The translations under genes were made by a program, and so were the position numbers. 64,000 bases of DNA, taken from the NCBI RefSeq assembly GCF_002797685.1, contig NZ_PGFH01000001.1, positions 1,612,001-1,676,000 on the forward strand, read 5' to 3'. Source of the DNA: Salinibacterium amurskyense (GTDB lineage: Bacteria > Actinomycetota > Actinomycetes > Actinomycetales > Microbacteriaceae). Of the stretch, positions 49,489-57,155 are shown in pieces. Each line of letters opens with the position of its first letter. The stretch's first letter is position 1. A model generated the notes under the pieces. The model did not search any database, was not told the origin of the DNA, and worked only from the letters and a program-made list of their open reading frames with translations.

Positions 49489-50253
49489 ATGTCAGTACTG
49501 TCAGTCAAAGACCTGCACGTGAGTGTCGAAACCGAGCAGGGTACAAAGCAGATCCTCAACGGCGTCGACCTTGAGATCAAGCAGGGCGAAATCCACGCCA
49601 TCATGGGTCCCAACGGCTCAGGTAAGTCGACTCTCGCTTACACAATCGCTGGTCACCCCAAGTACCACGTCGAGGGAGGCTCAATCACTCTCGATGGTGC
49701 TGAGGTTCTCGACATGAGCATCGACGAGCGTGCCCGCGCTGGCCTCTTCCTGGCCATGCAGTACCCGGTAGAGATTCCTGGCGTCAAGGTCGCGGATTTC
49801 TTGCGCACCGCTAAAACCGCTCTCGCCGGTGAAGCCCCGGCTCTTCGTCCGTGGATCAAAGAGGTCAACGAGTCCATGAAGGCTCTCCGTATGGACAAGA
49901 CCTTCTCCGACCGCAACGTAAACGAAGGTTTCTCTGGTGGCGAGAAGAAGCGCCACGAGATTCTTCAGCTTGAGTTGCTCAAGCCGCGGTTCGCGATTCT
50001 CGACGAGACCGACTCCGGCCTCGATGTCGACGCGTTGAAGATCGTCTCTGAGGGCGTCAATCGTGCACAAGAGGCGACTGGACTCGGCCTGCTGCTGATC
50101 ACGCACTACACGCGCATTTTGCGCTACATCAAGCCCGACTTCGTGCACGTGTTCGTCGACGGTCGCGTCGCCGAAGAAGGCGGTCCGGAACTTGCAGATC
50201 GCCTCGAGAACGAAGGCTACGATCGATTTTTGACCGACACGAGCGTAGCCTAA
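49489..50253 (+). CDS. sufC: Fe-S cluster assembly ATPase SufC
   Basis: SufC is the ABC-type ATPase that drives SufBCD. The 254 residues have Walker A GPNGSGKSTL at 40-49, the SufC-specific signature FSGGEKKRHEI, and Walker B AILDETDSGLDVDALK. The ATG has AAGGAAAG upstream. It lies 37 bases after the Rieske gene and four bases before sufT. Confidence 0.98.
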   Translation: MSVLSVKDLHVSVETEQGTKQILNGVDLEIKQGEIHAIMGPNGSGKSTLAYTIAGHPKYHVEGGSITLDGAEVLDMSIDERARAGLFLAMQYPVEIPGVKVADFLRTAKTALAGEAPALRPWIKEVNESMKALRMDKTFSDRNVNEGFSGGEKKRHEILQLELLKPRFAILDETDSGLDVDALKIVSEGVNRAQEATGLGLLLITHYTRILRYIKPDFVHVFVDGRVAEEGGPELADRLENEGYDRFLTDTSVA

Positions 50254-50257
50254 GCGT

Positions 50258-50587
50258 ATGTCTACCGTTCTGGCGCCCGCTCTCTTCGACGAAGTCGAAG
50301 AAGCCCTCAAGGACGTTGTTGACCCCGAGCTCGGTGTCAACATCGTCGACTTGGGTCTCATCTACGATCTCAGCTGGGATCCCGAAAACAATGCCCTGAT
50401 CATCAGCATGACGCTGACCTCAGCCGGCTGTCCACTTACGGACGTCATCGAGGAGCAAATCGCTCAATCGCTCGATAACGTCGTAGAGGCCTTCCGCATC
50501 AACTGGGTGTGGATGCCGCCGTGGGGCCCCGAAAAGATCACTGACGACGGCCGCGACATGATGCGCGCTCTCGGCTTCTCGATCTAA
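50258..50587 (+). CDS. sufT: SufT-type metal-sulfur cluster assembly factor
   Basis: A 109-residue MIP18/PaaD-domain (DUF59) protein with DVVDPELGVNIVDLGLIYDL at 16-35 and the reactive cysteine in TSAGCPLTDVIEEQI. SufT helps mature Fe-S proteins in Staphylococcus and mycobacteria. It closes the operon: no sufS or sufU follows. Its TAA shares bases with the TAG of convergent bioY. Confidence 0.92.
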   Translation: MSTVLAPALFDEVEEALKDVVDPELGVNIVDLGLIYDLSWDPENNALIISMTLTSAGCPLTDVIEEQIAQSLDNVVEAFRINWVWMPPWGPEKITDDGRDMMRALGFSI

Positions 50588-51210
50588 ACAAACTCCGCAG
50601 CTCGTGGTCGTCGCTGCAGCACTGCTTTCCAGGTAAACGAAAGTAGCGCTGCGGCGATTGTCACTTTAATGAGCGCGCCAACGATGAACGGTGCGACGCC
50701 AATAGTAAACAGATAGGCGAGGCTAAAGTCTTCACCGGCTTCTGACAGCACTCTCGCGATGCCCATCATTCCGAATGCGTAGATGACAACACTGCCGATG
50801 ATGCTGGCGAGAGCGGCTCGCCAGAAGGTCTTGTTCCAGCCCTGTTCGGCAAGGGCGCCGATCAACCAGGCCGCAGCGATGTAACCAATGATGTAACCGC
50901 CGCTGGTACCGGCAACGACATCGGCACCGCCTTGAGCGTTACTGAATACCGGGAGGCCACTAAGCCCGAGCGCTGCATAGAGCAGCATAGCGAGGGCCGC
51001 CCGCGTGGCTCCGAGGCTGAGTCCTACGATCATTACAGCGAGCGTTTGCGCCGTAATCGGAACGGGATTCAGGGGAACAACGAGTTGGGCAGCAATCGCC
51101 GTGAATCCGGCCGCAGCCGCGATAAAGACGACGCTGGAAGCGGGACTCGGGCCGAAGACGAGGTCGATCATCGTCGGCTTGAAGAATCGCTCGCTCACGC
51201 TCTTAGCCAT
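50584..51210 (-). CDS. bioY: Biotin transporter BioY
   Basis: BioY is the biotin-binding S component of an ECF transporter. The 208 residues have about six hydrophobic segments and the typical blocks PVPITAQTLAVMIVG, LGLSGLPVFSNAQGG and TSGGYIIGY. No bioM/bioN genes are adjacent, so it either works alone or uses a shared ECF module. The ATG (51208-51210) has AAGGGA upstream. The final codon overlaps sufT. Confidence 0.92.
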   Translation of the reverse strand: MAKSVSERFFKPTMIDLVFGPSPASSVVFIAAAAGFTAIAAQLVVPLNPVPITAQTLAVMIVGLSLGATRAALAMLLYAALGLSGLPVFSNAQGGADVVAGTSGGYIIGYIAAAWLIGALAEQGWNKTFWRAALASIIGSVVIYAFGMMGIARVLSEAGEDFSLAYLFTIGVAPFIVGALIKVTIAAALLSFTWKAVLQRRPRAAEFV

Positions 51211-51323
51211 GGCATTCCCTTTGAATCGTCGTTCGTGCACTGATCGACCAGCGCTAGGAAGTAGACTAGTTGGTTGGTGCTGTCGCCCACTTTCCCCAAC
51301 CCCCAAGATTTGGATGTTTTGCC

Positions 51324-52922
51324 GTGCTTGCTGTGCATGACCTCGAGTTGCGCGTAGGCGCACGCATGCTGATGCAAGGCGTCAACTTTCGCGTAGACCG
51401 CGGAGACAAAATCGGGCTTGTTGGGCGCAACGGTGCTGGCAAAACCACGCTGACCAAAACCCTCGCGGGGGAGTTGGAAGCCACAGACGGGAAGATCGAA
51501 CGCACCGGTGAAATCGGTTACTTGCCGCAGGACCCACGCTCGGGAAACCCTGAAGATCTCGCCCGCACCCGTATTCTCGATGCGCGTGGGCTGGGAAGCA
51601 TCGTTCTCAAGATGCGTCAGGCTCAAGACGAAATGGGCAGTAGCGATCCCGCTATCAGCGCCGCGGCGATGGACCGGTACAGCAAGCTCGATGACCGCTT
51701 CTTAGCGCTGGGTGGTTACGCGGCCGAGGCCGAAGCCGCGTCGATCGCCAGCAACCTCAGCCTTCCCGACCGCATCCTCGATCAGCCACTTTCCACGCTT
51801 TCGGGCGGACAGCGTCGCCGCATCGAACTCGCGCGCATTCTGTTCTCGGGCGCTGACACGATGCTGCTCGACGAGCCGACAAACCACCTCGACGCCGATT
51901 CGGTGGTGTGGCTCCGCGAGTTCCTCAAAAACTTTAGCGGCGGCCTGATCGTGATTAGCCACGATGTTGAACTGGTGGAAGACACCGTCAACAAGGTGTT
52001 CTATCTCGATGCCAACCGCCAATTGATCGACCAGTACAACATGGGCTGGAAGCACTACCTGCGCCAGCGCCAGTCCGACGAAGAGCGTCGCAAGAAGGAA
52101 CGCGCCAACGCCGAGAAGAAGGCGTCAACGCTGCAGGCACAGGCCGCACGTTTCGGCGCGAAAGCATCCAAAGCTGCCTCAGCTCACCAGATGGTGGCTC
52201 GCGCCGAGAAACTGCTTGCCGGGCTTGAGGATGTTCGCGCCTCTGACCGGGTCGCCGCTCTGCGTTTCCCGGATCCAGCACCGTGTGGTCGTACGCCGCT
52301 CATGGGTTACAACCTCAGCAAGAGCTATGGCTCACTCGAAATCTTCGCCTCCGTCGATCTCGCGATCGACCGCGGTTCCAAAGTAGTCATCTTGGGATTC
52401 AACGGTGCTGGAAAGACGACGCTGCTTCGCATGCTCGCCGGGGTGGATTTGCCAGACACTGGCCACATCGAGCCCGGTCACGGCCTTCGAATTGGTTACT
52501 ACGCTCAGGAGCACGAAACGATTGACGTCAAGCGCTCCGTGCTTGAGAACATGGTTTCGTCGTCGCCCAACATCACCGAGATGGAAGCGCGTCGTGTCCT
52601 TGGGTCATTCCTGTTCACCGGGGATGACGCGACTAAGCCTGCTGGAGTTCTTTCCGGTGGAGAAAAGACCCGTCTTGCTCTCGCGATGATCGTCGTGAGC
52701 GGCGCAAACGTGTTGCTGCTCGATGAGCCGACTAACAACCTCGACCCTGCGAGCCGCGAAGAAATTCTCGGCGCCCTCGCGAACTACACCGGTGCCGTCG
52801 TTTTGGTCAGCCACGATGAGGGCGCTGTCGAAGCCCTCAACCCCGAGCGGGTCTTGATCCTGCCCGACGGTATCGAAGACCACTGGAACAAGGACTACGC
52901 AGACCTCATCAGCCTGGCCTAA
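51324..52922 (+). CDS. ABC-F family ATP-binding protein
   Basis: A 532-residue protein with two ABC domains and no membrane segments: Walker [11 protein letters not shown] at 33-43 and [10 protein letters not shown] near 378, with signatures LSGGQRRRIE and LSGGEKTRLA. The linker near 245-310 is lysine/arginine-rich and helical, as in ribosome-acting ABC-F proteins (translation factors or antibiotic-resistance proteins). Which subtype applies cannot be settled here. The GTG at 51324 gives the common MLAVHDLELRVGAR start. A -10-like TAGACT (51262-51267) would give a leader of about 50 nt. Confidence 0.9.
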   Translation: MLAVHDLELRVGARMLMQGVNFRVDRGDKIGLVGRNGAGKTTLTKTLAGELEATDGKIERTGEIGYLPQDPRSGNPEDLARTRILDARGLGSIVLKMRQAQDEMGSSDPAISAAAMDRYSKLDDRFLALGGYAAEAEAASIASNLSLPDRILDQPLSTLSGGQRRRIELARILFSGADTMLLDEPTNHLDADSVVWLREFLKNFSGGLIVISHDVELVEDTVNKVFYLDANRQLIDQYNMGWKHYLRQRQSDEERRKKERANAEKKASTLQAQAARFGAKASKAASAHQMVARAEKLLAGLEDVRASDRVAALRFPDPAPCGRTPLMGYNLSKSYGSLEIFASVDLAIDRGSKVVILGFNGAGKTTLLRMLAGVDLPDTGHIEPGHGLRIGYYAQEHETIDVKRSVLENMVSSSPNITEMEARRVLGSFLFTGDDATKPAGVLSGGEKTRLALAMIVVSGANVLLLDEPTNNLDPASREEILGALANYTGAVVLVSHDEGAVEALNPERVLILPDGIEDHWNKDYADLISLA

Positions 52923-53755
52923 GAGTCGAGCAACGCGTCTTCGATCTCCGCGTCAGTGGGGCCACGCTTCTCTGACTTGAGGCGACGCTTCTTAGCGCGC
53001 TCCTGCTCGGCGGGGTCGTCTTCATTGATCAGGCGGTACTCCTGACGCACAGCCCAACCCAGGCCGATAAAAGCGAGTACACCGAACGCTACCCACTGGA
53101 ATGCGTAGGACAGGTGCGCGCCTTCGTCGAGGAGCGGTTTGGGGTAGGCGAGTGGTCGTACGTCGACGGCAGGGGTCTCTGTGGCGAGCAACCCATAGGC
53201 GCCGGTGTAAGTGGAGTCGCCGAGGATCTCCGCGATCGCCGGTAAGTGAATGGTTGCAATCTGGCCATCAGGAGCTGAACGCCCGAATACGGTTGGTTCA
53301 CTCGGCTTGAGCCTCATGACTACATCGACGGTGCCGGTCGGAGCTTCGGGTACCGAATCCGGCGCGTCTTGGCTATTACCCGAGGGCACCCAGCCGCGAT
53401 CGACGACGATGATTTCGCCGCTCTCGAGTTGTAGCGGCACCAATACTTCGAATCCTGGCTGTCCGCCGTACGGACGGCCTCGAACGAGGAGCTGTTCGTC
53501 GTTGAGATACTCGCCGCTCACCGCGACCGACATCCACTTATTGTCTTCGTTGAATTCGTTGAGCTCAGGCATCACAGAGTCAAGGGTCCGCGGAGCGGAT
53601 TCCCAGTTTTCGCTGACACGAGCTACTTCAGTAGCGGCCTCTTCGCGGCGATCAAACTGCCAATGTGAGAGAAAGACGCAACCAATTGCAAACACGATCA
53701 CGAGCGTGAGGTAGCCGAACCAACGACTTGAAAGCACGAAACGCCACTTACTCAC
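52919..53755 (-). CDS. SURF1-like cytochrome oxidase biogenesis protein
   Basis: SURF1 proteins help insert heme a into cytochrome oxidase. The 278 residues have an N-terminal membrane segment (about 13-28, followed by LSHWQFDRREEA), an extracytoplasmic domain with VVDRGWVPSG near 120, and a second membrane segment near 220-240. A charged C-terminus follows. The topology matches the family. Its GTG overlaps the preceding gene by four bases (GTGA), and its stop overlaps the convergent ABC-F stop. Confidence 0.92.
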   Translation of the reverse strand: MSKWRFVLSSRWFGYLTLVIVFAIGCVFLSHWQFDRREEAATEVARVSENWESAPRTLDSVMPELNEFNEDNKWMSVAVSGEYLNDEQLLVRGRPYGGQPGFEVLVPLQLESGEIIVVDRGWVPSGNSQDAPDSVPEAPTGTVDVVMRLKPSEPTVFGRSAPDGQIATIHLPAIAEILGDSTYTGAYGLLATETPAVDVRPLAYPKPLLDEGAHLSYAFQWVAFGVLAFIGLGWAVRQEYRLINEDDPAEQERAKKRRLKSEKRGPTDAEIEDALLDS

Positions 53756-53994
53756 GCAGCACCGCCATCCGGAACCATGCTGACAGGGGAGTCGAGATCG
53801 CTCACCAGAACGGGGAATCCCCGGCTTGCGAGATAGTCACGAAGAAACTCTTCGTGCTCGGCACAGGCGAGCCACACCTTCACACGCTCGGGGCCGTGAA
53901 TACGAGGGTTACGCCAGTTGACGTTGACCTGCGCTGGCGCAGTGCAGCCAGCGCGCGAGCACTGTTGCGTGCTCGGGCCACTCTCTCCGATCAC
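53752..53994 (-). CDS. Small cysteine/histidine protein, probable zinc-binding
   Basis: An 80-residue protein with Cys12, Cys17, Cys44 and His47 (CX4C and CX2H), a likely zinc site, and a conserved-looking core VNWRNPRIHGPERVKVWLAC. I do not recognise a named function; similar small proteins lie next to SURF1 in related actinobacteria as far as I recall. Both ends overlap neighbours by four bases (GTGA), so it is translated between DUF3099 and SURF1 in one coupled unit. No membrane segment or signal peptide is present. Confidence 0.75.
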   Translation of the reverse strand: MIGESGPSTQQCSRAGCTAPAQVNVNWRNPRIHGPERVKVWLACAEHEEFLRDYLASRGFPVLVSDLDSPVSMVPDGGAA

Positions 53995-54290
53995 CGAGCA
54001 GCCTCATCCGATCCATGAGCGAGAAAAGAATCACGCGACTCGAGAGCAAACTGGCCTGGCGCGCTCACGGCGCCCGAACGGCGCGTCTCGACGTTAGCGA
54101 GGACGACCGCGATATAAGGCAAGACCACTGCGCCAAGAATCGGCAGCACGAGCCACCAGCCGCGCACGAACACACACAGCAACACGCAGACAACGCGAAT
54201 CGCCATAGCTATGGAGTAGTTGATGACGCGGCGACGACGCTCATCATCCGGCCGCTCAGGGAGCGACGTGATCGACTCTGGAGTGTTCAT
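53991..54290 (-). CDS. DUF3099 family membrane protein
   Basis: A 99-residue protein with a charged N-terminus (ITSLPERPDDERRRRVINYS) that leads into two membrane segments (about 26-43 and 45-64) and a polar tail. The arrangement, in particular RRRRVINYSIAMAIRVVCV, fits DUF3099, a small actinobacterial family of unknown function. AAGAAAG precedes the ATG. It heads the three-gene unit ending in SURF1, so a link to oxidase assembly is plausible but unproven. Confidence 0.82.
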   Translation of the reverse strand: MNTPESITSLPERPDDERRRRVINYSIAMAIRVVCVLLCVFVRGWWLVLPILGAVVLPYIAVVLANVETRRSGAVSAPGQFALESRDSFLAHGSDEAAR

Positions 54291-54323
54291 TGGCTTTCTT
54301 CGGTTGCCGAGGTTGTACCCCTA

Positions 54324-54329
54324 AGCCTA
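54324..54329 (-). promoter_or_regulatory. -10 box of the DUF3099-SURF1 unit
   Basis: TAGGCT on the minus strand would start RNA near 54317, 27 bases before the ATG, leaving room for the AAGAAAG ribosome site. Confidence 0.45.
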
Positions 54330-54347
54330 CGCCGCCCTCGGCGACTA

Positions 54348-54353
54348 TATGCT
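54348..54353 (+). promoter_or_regulatory. fabG leaderless -10 box
   Basis: TATGCT ends seven bases before the ATG at 54361 with only GGGAACC between. It is back to back with the DUF3099 promoter. Confidence 0.5.
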
Positions 54354-54360
54354 GGGAACC

Positions 54361-55083
54361 ATGAGCACCACTGCAACTGAATCACGAATCGTTCTCGTCA
54401 CCGGCGGCAATCGCGGCATCGGCCGGGCCATCGCCGAAGAGTTTGTGGCTCAGGGCTACCGCGTAGCCGTGACTGCGCGCTCGGGCACCGGCCCCGAAGG
54501 AACCCTCACGGTCACCGCAGATGTCACCGACGCTACAAGCATTGATGCCGCTTTCACCGAGGTTGAAGCCAAGCTAGGCCCGGTTGAAGTCGTTGTCGCC
54601 AATGCCGGCATCACCCGCGACATGCTGTTGATGCGCATGAGTGACGAAGACTTCACCGACGTACTCAACACCAATCTTTCCGGAGCCTTCCGCGTGGTCA
54701 AGCGGGCCTCAAAGGGCATGATGAAAGCGCGCTTCGGGCGCGTCATCCTTGTATCGAGCGTTGTCGGCCTCTTGGGCTCGGCAGGTCAAGTCAACTACTC
54801 CGCATCGAAGAGCGGTCTGATTGGGCTCGCTCGCTCACTCACTCGTGAGTTGGGCAGCCGCGGAATCACCACCAACGTGGTTGCTCCCGGTTTCATTGAG
54901 ACTGACATGACAGCAGCTCTCGCGACCGAGCAGCAGGATACGTACCTCAAGCAGATTCCAGCGAACCGCTTTGCCCAGCCGGCTGAAGTTGCGAAAGCAA
55001 TCACGTGGCTGGCCAGCGATGACGCCGGCTACATCTCAGGCGCGGTTATCCCAGTCGATGGCGGCCTAGGAATGGGCCACTAA
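54361..55083 (+). CDS. fabG: 3-Oxoacyl-ACP reductase FabG type
   Basis: A 244-residue short-chain dehydrogenase. It has the NADP site VTGGNRGIGRAI (about 13-24), NAG in VVANAGITRDM, catalytic Ser and the YSASK motif (NYSASKSGLIGLARS near 147), and the C-terminal GYISGAVIPVDGGLGMGH. This end is typical of FabG, which reduces 3-ketoacyl-ACP in fatty acid synthesis. Without other fab genes beside it, a different substrate cannot be excluded. Transcription is probably leaderless. Confidence 0.9.
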   Translation: MSTTATESRIVLVTGGNRGIGRAIAEEFVAQGYRVAVTARSGTGPEGTLTVTADVTDATSIDAAFTEVEAKLGPVEVVVANAGITRDMLLMRMSDEDFTDVLNTNLSGAFRVVKRASKGMMKARFGRVILVSSVVGLLGSAGQVNYSASKSGLIGLARSLTRELGSRGITTNVVAPGFIETDMTAALATEQQDTYLKQIPANRFAQPAEVAKAITWLASDDAGYISGAVIPVDGGLGMGH

Positions 55084-55135
55084 CCCACCAACCCGCCGGA
55101 CAGCTGCCCAAACGCGGCGCAGCCTCGGATGCACG

Positions 55136-55774
55136 CTAACTGCGCAAGCCCAACAGCGGCAGAACGGCGCTGAGGTCGCGAATGTCGATGTGTACGTCGG
55201 CATTCGCGCGCACGATCGGTTTCGCGGTGATGCCGACAGACAGCCCCGCGGCCTCCATCATGCGGAGATCGTTGGCGCCGTCGCCGACGGCAATGGTTCG
55301 CGAAAGCGGAATACCCGAATCGGTGGCCCATTCGCGCAGTGCATCGGCTTTGGCTTGCGCGTCGATGACGGGACCGAGAACCGCCCCGGTCAGGGCACCA
55401 TTGGCTACTTCGAGTCGGTTCGCTCGGGCGTAGTCCAGCCCAAGCGTGGTTGCGAGGGGATCAAGAAGCTCATGGAAGCCACCCGAGACTGCGGCAACGC
55501 GGCCTCCGGCATCCTTCACTCCGGCAATAAGTTCGGTGGCGCCGTTGGTGACCCGGATGTCGCGAGCACACTCGGCGATCACGCTCTCCTGGAGACCCGC
55601 GAGCGTTGCGACTCGCGCTCGGAGGCTCTGCTCGAAATCGAGTTCGCCGTTCATGGCGCGCGTGGTGATGTCGGTAACTTCTGGTTCGGAGCCTGCGCGA
55701 GCGGCGAGGAGTTCGATGACTTCGTTCTCGATGAGGGTCGAGTCGACATCGAAAACAACGAGAAACTGTGCCAC
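55136..55774 (-). CDS. serB: Phosphoserine phosphatase
   Basis: SerB removes phosphate from O-phosphoserine, the last step of serine synthesis. The 212-residue HAD-family protein has the nucleophile motif FDVDSTLIENE with Asp9 and Asp11, AAVSGGFHELL (motif II Ser) and AVGDGANDLRMM (motif IV). It lacks the N-terminal ACT domain found in longer SerB proteins. The GTG at 55772-55774 is set by GAAGGAG; other upstream starts lack a site. Confidence 0.93.
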   Translation of the reverse strand: MAQFLVVFDVDSTLIENEVIELLAARAGSEPEVTDITTRAMNGELDFEQSLRARVATLAGLQESVIAECARDIRVTNGATELIAGVKDAGGRVAAVSGGFHELLDPLATTLGLDYARANRLEVANGALTGAVLGPVIDAQAKADALREWATDSGIPLSRTIAVGDGANDLRMMEAAGLSVGITAKPIVRANADVHIDIRDLSAVLPLLGLRS

Positions 55775-55888
55775 AACGAGGCTCCTTCTAACGACGATTA
55801 CGAGCGTGAGGTTCTTCACCTCACCACTTCACTCGTCAGACTATCGGGATCGCCCTTCGCGCCTCGCCCATAGAAGCCTGCGAAGCAA

Positions 55889-55894
55889 TAGGAT
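55889..55894 (+). promoter_or_regulatory. Near-leaderless -10 box of the ABC ATPase
   Basis: TAGGAT ends nine bases before the ATG at 55904; no ribosome site is present in GAACACATC. Confidence 0.4.
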
Positions 55895-55903
55895 GAACAC
55901 ATC

Positions 55904-56686
55904 ATGGCTAGCGTTCTCTCATTCACCGACGTCACCGTCACACGTAGTGGCAACACGATCCTCGACTCCGTTTCTTGGAGCGCGGACGCCTCCGACCGGT
56001 GGGTGATACTCGGTCCCAACGGTGCAGGCAAGACAACACTGCTCCAAATCGCTGCGGCGCAGATTCATCCCAGCTCGGGTGATGTAACCGTCCTCGACAG
56101 CACGCTCGGCTCTGCTGACGTGTTTGATGTGCGCCCGCGCATCGGCTTTTCGTCAACGGCTCTTGCCCGCCGCGTGCCCAGCAACGAACGCGTCATTGAT
56201 GTCGTGCTTACAGCGGCGTACTCGGTGACGGGGCGCTGGAACGAGGAGTACGAAAACGTCGACATTCGTCGCGCGCGCCGAGTGCTCGCCGAATGGAGCC
56301 TTTCGCACCTCGAGGAACGTCGCTTCGGCGACCTCAGCGATGGTGAGCAAAAGCGAGTTCAAATCGCGCGCTCAGTCATGACCGACCCAGAAATTCTTCT
56401 TCTCGATGAACCAGCAGCAAGTCTTGACCTCGGTGCACGGGAAGAACTCGTTCAATTGTTGAGCGGCTATGCGCAAGCGGAGACCGCGCCGGCAATTGTT
56501 ATGGTCACGCACCACGTTGAGGAGATTCCCCGTGGATTTACTCACGCGCTGGTTTTGACCGAAGGATCTGTGCACAGCGCCGGTAGAATCGACGACGTTG
56601 TTACATCAGAGAACTTGAGTGCCGCATTCGGCCTCGAACTCATCATCACGAAAGACGCCGGCCGCTACACCGCACGAGCCGCCTAA
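55904..56686 (+). CDS. Orphan ABC transporter ATP-binding protein
   Basis: A 260-residue single ABC domain with Walker [13 protein letters not shown] (about 37-48), an unusual signature [12 protein letters not shown] (Asp for Gly at the third position), and Walker [15 protein letters not shown]. The layout resembles YlmA/FecE-like ATPases. No permease or binding protein is adjacent, so it either pairs with a transporter elsewhere or has a non-transport role. It is divergent from serB; rpmE2 follows 73 bases later behind its own -10. Confidence 0.85.
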   Translation: MASVLSFTDVTVTRSGNTILDSVSWSADASDRWVILGPNGAGKTTLLQIAAAQIHPSSGDVTVLDSTLGSADVFDVRPRIGFSSTALARRVPSNERVIDVVLTAAYSVTGRWNEEYENVDIRRARRVLAEWSLSHLEERRFGDLSDGEQKRVQIARSVMTDPEILLLDEPAASLDLGAREELVQLLSGYAQAETAPAIVMVTHHVEEIPRGFTHALVLTEGSVHSAGRIDDVVTSENLSAAFGLELIITKDAGRYTARAA

Positions 56687-56694
56687 TCCTCTGA

Positions 56695-56700
56695 TAGGCT
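56695..56700 (+). promoter_or_regulatory. Possible rpmE2 -10 box
   Basis: TAGGCT nine bases after the ABC gene stop would start RNA near 56707, about 53 nt before the rpmE2 ATG, whose ribosome site is AGGGA. Confidence 0.4.
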
Positions 56701-56759
56701 TGTGTGTCGGTCCGCGTGACCGCCTACGTCTTTTTTCATCCAGAATCCAGGGAAATCCA

Positions 56760-57011
56760 ATGAAGTCCGAGATCCACCCCACGTACGCGCCCATCGTTTT
56801 CCGCGACCTCGCGTCTGGTTCCACGTTCCTTACCCGTTCGACCGTGTCGAGCGACAAGACGATCGAGTGGGAAGACGGCAACACCTACCCGGTGATTGAC
56901 GTTGAAATCTCCTCGGAATCGCACCCGTTCTACACCGGTAAGCAGCGCATCATGGACTCCGCCGGCCGCGTTGAGAAGTTCAAGAACCGCTACAAGGGCT
57001 TCGGCAACTAG
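56760..57011 (+). CDS. rpmE2: 50S ribosomal protein L31 type B
   Basis: The 83-residue length and the sequence [20 protein letters not shown]...[18 protein letters not shown] identify the type B L31, which lacks the CxxC zinc-binding cysteines of type A (no cysteine is present). In many bacteria such a copy replaces the zinc form when zinc is scarce and is repressed by Zur; I see no clear Zur box, and in some actinobacteria type B is the constitutive form. A strong hairpin follows. Confidence 0.95.
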   Translation: MKSEIHPTYAPIVFRDLASGSTFLTRSTVSSDKTIEWEDGNTYPVIDVEISSESHPFYTGKQRIMDSAGRVEKFKNRYKGFGN

Positions 57012-57027
57012 TAGTAGTCAGTTTTTC

Positions 57028-57059
57028 CTGAAGGCGACCGGTTATCCGGTCGCCTTCAG
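57028..57059. terminator. Hairpin after rpmE2
   Basis: CTGAAGGCGACCGG (57028-57041) and CCGGTCGCCTTCAG (57046-57059) form a perfect 14-bp stem with a TTAT loop. No U-run follows on the plus strand. The minus-strand reading is followed by GAAAAAC. It separates rpmE2 from the convergent exonuclease gene. Confidence 0.8.
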
Positions 57060-57155
57060 TCGTTAACGTGGCGGACCGCACAACGTACTCCGCCACCAAC
57101 GACGAGTGCGCAGCGCCCCAGGGCACTGCGCACTTCGACGTAATGAGCCGTGCGG

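Noticed and set aside
51211-51323. Riboswitch in front of bioY or an attenuator before the ABC-F gene
   Set aside because: The shared 113-base gap shows no conserved riboswitch core that I recognise and no strong hairpin pair; a short leader before the ABC-F gene is possible but not supported.
53690-55815. Repeated string ACGAGCGTGAGGT near 53699 and 55800
   Set aside because: One copy lies inside the SURF1 coding region and the other upstream of serB; the surroundings differ and no structure is shared, so it is probably chance.
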